Position numbers and translations under genes: made by a program
In this document: positions 12,801 through 24,800 of the stretch, one piece after another
Layout: each line of letters starts with the position of its first letter
Position numbering within the stretch: position 1 is the stretch's first letter
The notes under the pieces: generated by a model
What the model saw: the letters and a program-made list of their open reading frames with translations, nothing else
Databases searched by the model: none
Told to the model about the DNA's origin: nothing
Assembly (NCBI GenBank): GCA_963693315.1
Contig: OY856186.1
Coordinates: 94,266,132 to 94,330,131 of the forward strand
Length of the DNA stretch: 64,000 nt
Reading direction: 5' to 3'
Source: Diogma glabrata
Taxonomy: Eukaryota; Arthropoda; Insecta; Diptera; Cylindrotomidae

Positions 12801-15800
12801 ACGTCCCGCTTTTGGCAGGACAGTCCCGACTTTTAACATTCTGTCCCGCGTCCCGTGGCATTTTAAAAATGTCCCGATTTTTCAAACGAAAACAGAATTT
12901 CGTTATTCAAGTGAAAAAAAGAATTTCGTTATTTAAAATTAAATTTGGGCAATTTATATATCCTAAATAAAACATTTTCTTTCGTTTAAATATATATTAA
13001 TAAATTAAAATTATATAACAAAACAACCAATATCAACATAAATTGTGGAGCTCAATTAAACTATTGAAATTGTAATTAAAATTATATGTATAAACTTATT
13101 CATTCATACTTTCTAATTATTTATATCAAAATTTGAAAAATAAAATAATTCGTCAAAGTTTAGTTATTTTAACTTGAGTTTTACGCATGGAGGGGGCAGT
13201 TTTTATTGATTTGTAAATGTTTTTATTTTTGACCTACGGGAGTGACAAGTCCGCTTACTCCAGTCCCTGCTAGTGACATACGAGCTAACGTGAGATATCA
13301 CATATCACTGGCAATAGCAGGAGGGTTGCACCGATAAGCAAACTTGCCGATTACCGATTACCGATTAATCGGCTTTCTTTATCGGCCGATAACGATTAAT
13401 CGACTGCCGATTATTTGATGGAAATGAGTTAAACAAACCTGCGCAAATAATTTTTTAATTATACTATTAATTCCTCAAGGTTCCGCTTTATCACCTACTC
13501 TTTTTCTTCTCTATATTAATGACTTGCTAGATTCAACAGTTAATCCCATCCATAGTTTTGCTGATGATAGCACACTTCACGCGTCACATGAAATGCCAAA
13601 TTTGTATGCACCATCAAATCTTAATGTCGCTAGATCAAACTGGATAGAGTCATTAAATATTGATTTAAATACCATCTTAGATTGGGAAGTTGCTAACAGT
13701 GTTGAATTGAACACAAGTAAAACTCAAGTTTGTCATTTTTCAAGATTATCAACACCTAATTCGTTTTTATTAAAGTTTGATTCAAATGATCTTGAAGAGA
13801 AAGAATCTGTTAGACTTCTAGGAGTTGAGATTGAAAATAATATGAAATGGAATTCTCATATTTTTAAACTAGCCAAGAACGCTGTTCAAAAATTAGGATT
13901 TTTGGATCGTTGTCGTAAGGTTTTTGATAGTGAGCAGCTTCTTTTAATATATAAATCATTTATTCGTCCCTGCATGGAGTATTGTTCTCACATATGGGGT
14001 GGAGCCTACATAAGTAGCTTGAAATGTCTTGATTCTATACAGCGAAGAGCTGTTAAATTGATCTGCATCTCGACTCTTACTAACGAGCTTGATTTCTTGC
14101 AACATAGAAGAGACGTCGCTGATTTGACGGTATTTTACAAGTATATTATGGACGAATGGGTGTCTGCGGAGATCAAATCGATTTTGCTTGAACCAGCAAA
14201 CTTCGCGCGTTTCACCAGAGCATCAATAGCAGCCCATCCTTTTACGGTTCAAGTGACAAGGCTTAGAACTGTCGCTTTTCAACGCGATTTTTTTAACAGT
14301 TTCTCATTTCTGGAATGCCTTGCTGGCGTGGGTCTTTCCTGATAATTTTAATCCTCAAAACTTTAAGATCAACGTTAATAAATTCCTCAAATTTTCAGAT
14401 TTTTTGTTTAGTTATTCATTCTTTAACAAAAAATATGAAAAACAAAAAAAGAAAGATTTACGTCCATCAACACCTTTGAACGTATGTTGTTGCGGGACCT
14501 TGGTCTTAAAAGGTATTTATGTTTTATTGTGACACATATTGTAATTCCTACTTCATCAACACATTTTATTTAAAAAAAAAAAAAATTGAATAATACTTTC
14601 GAGCCCTAGTTCCCTAGTTAGCATGGTATCTTCGGATATTCAGAGACGTTGATCTATATTGGTTAGCACTAAACATGCCTAACATTGAATAAAAAAAAAA
14701 TTAGAATTCGGGACTATTCTTCACAGATCGGGACAGTTCCACCAAAATCGGGACGCTTTGCAACCTTAGTTTAAAATATTATGCAAATGTCGTTTTTTTT
14801 TAAAATTTATAGTTCGGCAATAATTAAATAAAAAAAATCTGTAAGTTTTGAGAGTGGTTTTTTGCATTTTTCTGTCAACTATTTTCCATTCGTATAGGTA
14901 AAACAATCTGCAGTCCTCAGCTTTTTTTTTACCCAATATCTAGGTTGACTGTGGCACAGTTGGTGGATTCATGTATTTGGGAACGACTTGGTTGTCATTA
15001 TTTCAAAAACTAAGAGCTCGAAATTATAGAAAAATTTATAAGTTTACTATGAAAAATACAATGATGTCTCATAAGAGTAAGAATTTAAGAAGGTTTTATA
15101 CATTCATTCATTCATAACACAGTTTAGAGAAGTGTCATTTGAAAGAGCTTTTAATTTAAGTCACATCGCAATTTGTTGTATAATTTTGCACTACACACTT
15201 CGTAAATTAAAGTCAAAAAAGGGCTATTTCATGTACATGTATGTATATATGTATGGGCCTCTATTTGTTTCGAACTTGATGTATAATACAATTTGAACAA
15301 ATTTACAGCTAGTCCAGAAGTTTGGTAAAATTTTAAAAAACCAATATGTCGATGACAGTGCCAGTGACTAAAGTACATTATTTAAAAGCAGCAGTACATA
15401 TTTTAAATTAACTTTTTCAAAAGTTAGAACTGTCAAGGTATCAAAATAATGCAGAAATACATAAACAGATTTGAATGTATAAGATTGAAGGCTGTTTTTT
15501 TAAACAGCCTTCAATCTTATACATTTTTAAAAAGGTTTTCAACTATGGCTGACTATTGTGTTTTAGAATTTGGAATTTGTTGTGTTTAAAATGCAATAAA
15601 CAATCAAAAATGCATGTGTTGATAATCGGCGGATTAATCGGACAAAAAACCGATACCGATCAATCGACAAAATGGCCAATATAGCCGATTACCGATTAAT
15701 CGGTGTAACCCTAAATAGCAGTGACTTCCGGAATTAGATTATTTTTAGACTCCCCGAATTTTCTTATTTTGCTAGGTAATGAAGGCGTTAGTGCTGATGA

Positions 15801-18800
15801 AACATCCTGAAGTCTAATTAATTCAGGAAAAAATTTTTGAAAATTGTTGATGTGCAAAACTTTTATAGGTTTTCCGGCTTTTTGAGTGAACTAACTATAC
15901 TAAACCTTTCCCACAGACCCAAGTTTTGACACATTGGAGTGGGACGTTTTAAGCCCTTAACATTTTATAATTATTTTGAGGCGGATTTTTGAATTAATGG
16001 AAAATTAATGAAATCTTCGGGTTTGCATAAAATTTATTCGGGATGAAGTATCATTATTAAAAAAATATATTGATAAGGAAAAAGTTAAAGTTTGGGAATC
16101 AGTAAAAATCACAATAAAGAACAAATGGTTAGAAATATTTCATTATTTTGAAACAAACCATATTCCATACAATAATGTAATTAAAAATATGAAATACGTG
16201 TTGTCAATACATTATTAATGCTGCGACTGAACGCGTTTTTTCTACGGTTAAAAAGGTGTAGACATCAGAAAAATCGTAATTAAGACTACAGTTTCTGATT
16301 TCCCGACTTTTTATGAATCTCGAGGTTCGAGAATCTCGATTTTATCAACGATTGTGTTTCTCAAAAAAATTGCGAATAACTATTTGAATTTCTCGAGATT
16401 CTCGAGAATTATTAAAAATTAATTTCAACAAGAAATGGATCCATAAAAAATAATAAATCAACTAATTACACATGAATTTTTTTATTCAACAAATAAAAGA
16501 ATTCAAGATGCATTAAATAATATATGTTTTAAATTATTTAAGTTTATTATATTAATTGTTTTAAAAAGATATAAATATGTATCTCATTATATAGAATAAA
16601 AAATCTTATTTAAATTTAATTTTTGCAGTTTAAAAAACTTAAAACTTATAACAGGTCGTTCAATAAGTCCGTAGGATAAGTAAGAAAAAAACAACATTTT
16701 GACAAAACTCGATTTTTTTATTCAACATAGTTGCCTTCGAGGGCGATACAACGAGTATAGCGATTTTCCAACTTTTCTATACCACTTTTATAGTACGATT
16801 TCTCTTTCTCGTCAAAATAGGCCTCAGTTTCAGCGATTACTTCATCATTGGACTTAAATTTCTTTCCAGCAAGCATTCTCTTGAGATCTGAAAACAGGAA
16901 AAAGTCGCTGGGGGCTAAATCTGGAGAATATGGTGGGTGGGTAAGCAATTCAAAGCCCAATTCATTCAATTTTGCCATCGTTTTCATCGATCTGTGACAC
17001 GGTGCATTATCTTGGTGAAACAACACTTTTTTCTTTTGCAAATGTGGCCGTTTCTTTGCGATTTCAGCCTTTAATCGATCCAAAAGTTCACAGTAATACT
17101 CGCTGTTGATGGTGGTTCCTTTTTGGAGATAGTCGATGAATATTATTCCGTTCGTATCCCAAAATACAGACGCCATCACCTTACCGGCCGACTGTTGCGT
17201 CTTTGCTCGCTTTGGATTCGGTTCGTCGACTGCTGTCCACTCAGCTGACTGTCTTTTGGATTCTGGTGTGTAATTGTGAAGCCATGTCTCATCCATTGTC
17301 ACATATCTACGATAGAATTCCCTTTTATTGCGGTTTAACAGTGCCAAAGACTCCTCCGAAGCATCGATTCGTTGTTGTTTTTGGTCGACTGTGAGCTCAC
17401 GCGGCAACAAATTTGCACAGAGCTTTCGCATACCCAAATGTTCATGTAAAATGGTAAAAACACTACCATCTGCTACTTTTACAATGTCAGCTATTTCGTG
17501 CACCTTCAATTTGCGATCGTTCATAACCAATTTGTGGATTTTTTTTATGTTTTCTGGAATAACAGCCTCATTTTGGCGTCCACTGCGCTCTGCATCTTTT
17601 GTGCTGGTACGACCACATTTAAATTCAGCCATCCACTTCTCTACCATTTGTCTCGATGGAGCAGAGTTTGGATAATGTTTATCAAGCCATTGTTTGGTTT
17701 CCACTGTATTTTTTTTCATCAAAAAGCAATGCTTTATTAAAATTCGAAATTCACTTTTTTCCATTTTTTTTCAAAAACAAAAGTTGCTTCACACAAAATG
17801 CTATAACTCACGAATAAATATTCAGATTGCTGTCAAATTTATACACGTATCGTTTGAAGGTTAGTACTAAATAAAAATCATATGGAAAAAATTCTAGTAA
17901 CGCCATCTATGTGTCATCCTACGGACTTATTGAATGACCTAGTATTTAATTTTTGCTATTTTAAAAGTTTTACAACACAAGATTAGCGATTTTGTCACTC
18001 AGTCTAGTGATTTATCATTCAATGCAAAAATTTCCAGATAAACATTTCTTTCATTTTCATTGCATGTAGGTTTTATCAACATTAGAGTGTTCCTTAGAAG
18101 TTTCAAATTGATAGTGATCTTACCAGTAGATTCAAATATATTAATATCTTTGGATAGTGAGTTCAAGATAAAAAATTTTTCTCGAGCATCTCGAGACCGG
18201 ATTGTTTGAGCAGAAACACTACTCGAGACTTCGAAAGACCATTTTATGTGTGAAATATAATTTAACAAATTCTTGTGGAATATTTCATGACATTTTCAAC
18301 AACAATAGTAGCCTCCTAAAAAAATTTACGCAAATAAGAAATATTCCGAAGAATCAAATAATACTATACACAATTAATTTTGAATTTTTGAGATCAATTA
18401 AACTCAAGTAAGTAAAGAAGTAATTGGAATATTTTCAATTCAAAGGTATGGTTTGAAGTTTCTCAGAAAAAAACTCCACTTCACATTTTCCGAGTTTCGG
18501 TTGGGATTCGAAGCTACCTCGTCAGAGCCCGGGTCGAATCCTTGGGCAGACACGCTATCGATTACGCCGTTGAGGCAATGACAATTTCAAAGTTGAAACT
18601 TCTTCATCACTTATTTAGTTTTACTTAAATTGAATTTTTCCACTGTCATTAGACTCCATATTATGGAAATGTTTTTACATTATACACAATTACACATTGT
18701 GTATAATTACAATTACTATACACAACTTTTATTTTATTTATTATATTTGTGAGTTGCATTTATCTTGAAATTATAAAAATATATTACAATATAATTTTTT

Positions 18801-21800
18801 CGTTCTATGAAAATTTTTGTTTCTTCATATAGACACTCATGTTGCTTCGTTCAATCTTTACAACATTGCCCATAACCATGAATTTTTCCCAAATTTTTTT
18901 TTTGTAATGTTCGAAGTGAAGAGGGGAGGGGACAGGAATTTTTTTTTCACATTTTTTAACATAACTCAAAAACTGCACTTTGATAATTACAAAAAAAATT
19001 GTTTTGGACTAGAAAAAAAATCACCTTTCATATGACACCCCACTCAACAAGGTCAAAAATAATTATTTTTCAAAATTTCCAATCTCAACCCTCTCAGAAT
19101 CACATTTGAAATGATGAGCCGACCGCTATAGTTTTCGTTCAATCTTTACAACGTTGCCCATAACTAGGAATTATTTCAAATTTTTTTCTTGTGTAACGTT
19201 CGAAGTTAAGGGGCGACGACAGAAAAAACAACACTCGTTTTTGGCAATATCAAAAAAACTAAGCAGTTGAAAAATCATTGAAATTTTTTTTTGAAATATT
19301 TTGATTTTTTTCGATTTTTCTAACCCAAACTCGATTCCCTACAAAAAACTTTTGTTTTACTATCTTCTTATCTATGTCCATAAAATATAGATAAAAAAAT
19401 ATTTGAAATTTTTGTGTTATCAGCCGGCGTGGGAAAACACATATAATAACTGAAGAAAATTTCGATTTGATAGCACTATAGTTTGTGAGTAAATCGAATA
19501 TGTAGAAATTCGGACGGACACCGACGTCTCACCAATAGGGTACCGTTTTTACTTTTTTAAAGTACGGAACCCTAAAAATAAGACCCTCAGAGAATGTTAA
19601 GTGGGAATCCTTATCCTTATTGGCATGATATCTTCGGATATTCAGAGACGTTAATTTATAAAATTTTATATTTAACACTAAACCTGCCTAACCTTGAAGA
19701 AGTAACACTTTACTCTCGCTAGCTCAATTAAAATATTTTATGGAAAACAAAATTAAACAACCAACTTTTGAGAACGATGCTTCTCTAAGCGCCTCACAAA
19801 TTCAAAAAAAATATGTAATATGTTTGGCAATTTTTACCAATATCCACGTATCCAACATACGAATTGTTGGAATTGAACAACTCAAAGCGGTTGTATATCT
19901 TCTATATATATCTTCTTGCCATAAATAAAAAGGGCAAGACGGCATTACTAAAGAAAAACTTTTGTACGTAGAAATCCATTAAAGATCATGCCATTCCTGT
20001 AGCTTAAAATCTTGAAGCCCTAGTCAAAGTTGGTATACCATAAGAACTAGCCTTGATGGTCATAGTCAAAAGAAAAGACATAAGCACATAAGGTAAACGT
20101 GTCCGATCTGGAACTTTGTAAGGCTCTCCCCATCAGCTACATCAGGCATTTAATGGCATAAGTACTATGCCAGGATTGGTTACTCGCTAAATCGGTTAAG
20201 CAAGGTGCGAGTAAAATTGTAATTTCAACAATCAAAAACTCATCAAAGATCAAAAACTCATCAAAGAGTACATCGCCGACGAGAACTTTCCTGCCAATGA
20301 ATCGGCTAATGAATCAGTAGTAGAACCAGAATTTGAGTTAACCAAACTTAATTTAGAAGGCTGCCATTCAGCAATTGGCAGTCGAATTTGTATTAACAAT
20401 TTGCAGGAACAAAACTAAAGTGTTGTTGCCAATAATCCAGATAGTGGTGTATTCCTTGATCATGCAACGTACTTCCTTCAGGTTAGCTTGTATGTCAATA
20501 GCAGGGACTGGAGTACACGGGATTGTTTTTGTTAAAAATTATTCATGCATTACAAATTTAGATAGAAATTTTTTTGCAAATATTTTTTTACTATTAAATT
20601 TAACTGTCAAATGTCAATAACTATCAATTTTGCAATGACAGATTTTAATTGTGGGCTGTGACCTTGCTTTTAGCAGTTGAATGAAAACAATCATTTTTCG
20701 AAATAAATCACATACTCAAATTGGCATCATTACAATTTTGATTGGTGACATTGAAAGTTAATATATTAAATATATATTTTGATATCCGAATATTATGTTA
20801 CAATTGAAGTTGTCAAATCACCAAAAGATTGTAATAGACCGGGAGGCAGCGTTGCATTTTGGTTAGTGATTTGACGCCGATTGAATTTAATTTTTATAGA
20901 TAGATTAATTAATTGTGATGTAGAAAATAAGAGTCAGCCGTCAGACTTGCGGGGGGTGTGGTTGTAAGGGAGTTTTAAACTGGTAAAAAAAACGAATTCC
21001 AAAAGTAATTTGATGCCGCTTCAAAATTTGTATGATGCATGTTTACACCATAACAATTGAAAAAAAAGTCGTCAGCTGATTGGCGGATGGGGGATTATAC
21101 GTCAGCTCCTCGTATACATCAGTATAAAAATGCAATATAGTCAAGACCTTTCTGCATAGGATCTTGATGAAACTTTGGCAAATGATCCAGGTTCACTTGA
21201 AAATGGAAAATCTGAATTAATTTTAAATTTGGACAAAATGGCGGGGGGTCTCCCGAACACCTCTTAGTTTAAACCTTCAATAACTTCTAATCCCGACTTA
21301 TGATCTTATGGAAACTTGGTATATAAATTTTTAGTACTGTTTCCAATATTTCTGCGTACCAACTTTCGGTTTGACAGTTCCGGTTAAAAAGTTTTTTTTC
21401 CAGGTATTTATCCCTACTGTAGCCTACAATTACCGATCGATTTTCATGAAACGTTGGTAAACGCTTTCAAGTAACATGAAAAACATTTTGTTAGCTTTTG
21501 GAGTACATTGGATAAAGGGTTGGGGGGTCCACCATACAACAGATGGTTTTTTCCACAATGTTTTTTATGTTTGTTGGGAGCATAAAACATTCGTTCGGGA
21601 ATGAATTTTGACGACACTTTGGAAAAAGATGCAAATATGTATGGCAAGAAACTGATTAGTTTTTTAGCGATAGTGAACAAAGTGGTGGGGGGTCCCCCAA
21701 ACACCTGTTCTTTTTAAAGCTAAATAACATTTGTACCTGATAATCGAATTGGATGAAACTTGGTACATAAACATTTGGTACGGTTCACAACAGTTCTGCA

Positions 21801-24800
21801 TCCCAACTTCCGGCTTTTCATTACCGGTAAAAAATTTTGGTTCGTAATTTTTTGAAGTTTTTTCAGTGCCTACAATAATGAAGTGATTATGATGAAACTT
21901 ATGGAAAAAGTTTCAATTAGTGAAAAATAGTTATCATCTTTTGGGACACATTGATCAAAGTGACGGGGGTCTACCATACAACTGCTGACTTTTCGCACTT
22001 GGTATTTAAAGTTTGTTGAGAGCATACAGACTTCATTCATTAATCAATTTTAGTGACACTTTGAAAAAATATGGAGACTTAAATGACAAAAAAACTGATT
22101 AGTTTTTGGACAATATTGAGATAAGTGGTGGTGGGCCTCCCGAACACCTGCTTATTGTGTCACCATTTTTGCAATGTTTGTTGGGAGTACCAAACATTTT
22201 TACCGGAAATGAAAAACCGGAAGTTGGGATGCAGAACTTTTGTGAACCGTACTAAATGATTATGTACCAAGTTTCATCCAATTCGATTATCAGGTGCAGA
22301 TGTTATTAAGCTTTAAAAAAACAAGTGTTTGGGTGACCCCTCACAACTTGGTTCACTATCGCTAAAAAACTAATCAGTTTCTTGCCATACATATTTGCAT
22401 CTTTTTCCAAAGTGTCGTCAAAATTCATTCCCGAACGAATGTTTTATGCTCCCAACAAACATAAAAAACATTGTGGAAAAAACCATCTATTGTATGGTGG
22501 ACCCCCCAACCCTTTATCCAATGTACTCCAAAAGCTAACAAAATGTTTTTCATGTTACTTGAAAGCGTTTACCAACGTTTCACGAAAATCGATCGGTAAT
22601 TGTAGGCTACAGTAGGGATAAATACCTGGAAAAAAAACTTTTTAACCGGAACTGTCAAACCGGAAGTTGGTACGCAGAAATATTGGAAACAGTACTAAAA
22701 ATTTATATACCAAGTTTCCATAAGATCATAAGTCGGGATTAGAAGTTATTGAAGATTTAAACTTTGAGGTGTTCGGGAGACCCCCCGCCATTTTGTCCAA
22801 ATTTAAAATTAATTCAGATTTTCCATTTTCAAGTGAACCTGGATCATTTGCCAAAGTTTCATCAAGATCCTATGCAGAAAGGTCTTGACTATATCGCATT
22901 TTTATACTGATGTATACGAGGAGCTGACGTATAATCCCCCATCTGCCAATCAGCTGACGACTTTTTTTTCAATTGTTATGGTGTAAACATGCATCATACA
23001 AATTTTGAAGCGGCATCAAATTACTTTTGGAATTCGTTTTTTTTACCAGTTTAAAAGTCTCCCACAACCACACCCCCCACTACTTTAGCAGCTGACCGCC
23101 AAATTTATCATCAGCTGGAGTTAATTAATTAAAATAAATAAAAATCAACCGGCATCAAATGACTTTTTCATTTGCAACGCTGCCTCCCGGTCTATAAGTA
23201 AATGTTATATATTTTAAATAATTGCATAAATTGTAACATTATTTGTCTTAAATAAAACTCTGACTAGTTATAATTTACGAAATTTTCACGAAATTCTATA
23301 AATTTATTTAAATTTTATCATTTATTAAAACATGATTAGAATCCCAGGGAATAAACAGAAATAATAATTTACATTCGAACGTCACTTGCGATTTATGTAT
23401 GTATATTTTTGTAGGTTAATTACAATATTAATAAATACAGTGCCATTAATTCTTTAAATTGTGGTACTAAATCTTCTATCCCTCCTATCATTGATGGTGA
23501 CTCAATCATTACTGACCCTGCAAGGAAAGCTACATTGTTCGCGGAACGCTTTGCTTCAAATTCAACAGTTTTAGAAACTCATAAAGAAACACCCCAAATC
23601 CAGTCTTCAAGAGTTAATATGAAACAATTATATTTCAAACCCAAAATTGTCGAAAAACTTTTAAGGGGGTTAGACAACAACAAAGATTCTGGTCTGGACA
23701 AGATTCCTCCTGTTATTCTAAAAACATTTTCAAAAGAAGTTGCACCAACCCTCACCAAAATTTTTTATAAACCCTATAAATCTGGTATTTATCCATCCTG
23801 CTGGAAGTTGGCCAATGTCCAGCCTGTCCCAAAAAAAAGGAACGAAATGTGATATTTCAAATTATAGACCAATAGCCTTACATACGGTTTTAGAAACAAA
23901 AGATCAACAACCGATCTATTGAACTATGTGGCGCATCTTTGGAATAGCATACTTGAGAAAAGTGGTGAAACGTACGTGATCGCATTAGACATCTCAAAAG
24001 CATTTGATCGAATTTGGCATGCCAACTTGATCAACAAGCTCGTTGCGTACGGTTTTCATCCCGCAGTCTTGAAGTTGAATCAAAATTTTCTGTCTAACCG
24101 ATACATCTCGGTATCTATATATGGCTTTTCTTCTGAGTCTATATTAATAACCAACGCTCAGTTTTATCTCCCACTTTATTTTTAATTTATATCAACGAAC
24201 TGTTGCAAATCACCAGTAACCCAATAAATAGTTTTGCAGATGATAGTACACTGCACAAGTCATTCGTCCCCCTATCTTCAAAGGGTAAAATGCATGAACG
24301 AATAAATCCCGTCCGGAGAGACGCTGCCATAAATGTAAACGAGGACCTAAAAAAAGTCACCCATTGGGGTGACAGAAATTTGGTCAATTTTAATTCCACC
24401 AAAACAAAGCTACTGATTGTGTCCAGATCAAAGACCGAGTTTCCCAAAGATATTTCAATTAATATGTGTGACGACCAAATAGACGAATGTGAAAGCATTC
24501 GTTTATTGGGAGTCACAATATCCAATGACTTACTCTGGAACGATCATATAATGGCCATGGCAAAGAGCGCGTCAAGAAAACTCGGCCTCCTCAATAGATG
24601 CAAAAAATATTTTACCTCGCATCAATTACTCCACATTTATAAGTCCCTGTATGGAGTATTGTTGTCAAGTTTGGGGCGCTGCATCCGTTACTATCCTGGC
24701 TCTTTTGGACTCTGTTCAAAAGCGAGCTATACGAACTGTTGGTGATCGAGATTTAACATTAGATCTTGATTCCCTACAACATCGTCGCACTGTTGCTGAT

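Larger units (their letters stand above)
13321..15713. mobile_element. hAT-type element with 8-bp target duplication (non-autonomous, LINE inside)
   Basis: The ends are inverted repeats: left gagggttgcaccgat, right atcggtgtaacccta, followed inward by several gattaatcgg/ccgatta repeats on both sides. The flanking 8-mers are identical: aatagcag at 13313-13320 and 15714-15721, the hallmark of hAT insertion. No hAT transposase was recognised inside. Most of the interior is a 5'-truncated LINE (from about 13470). Removing the element rejoins its host sequence exactly. Confidence 0.85.
16300..18270 (-). mobile_element. Second hAT remnant with CTCGAG-rich end, split by mariner
   Basis: The 3' terminal zone at 16311-16405 is dense in tctcgag / ctcgaga repeats. 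The transposase C-terminus lies at 18000-18270 in minus orientation. The mariner at 16651-17942 separates the two. The 5' part is missing and exact ends are not visible. Confidence 0.6.

Noticed and set aside
12598..12885. A 95-codon minus-strand frame with repeated Cys/Arg/Asp words.
   Set aside because: It runs through the CCCG-rich hAT terminus; the apparent motif is the DNA repeat (gtcccg) translated.
21444..22615. Matching 77-86 codon frames on opposite strands that seem to encode the same protein (FLPYIFASFSKVSS).
   Set aside because: They are the two arms of the foldback element; identical peptides come from the inverted repeat, not from two genes.
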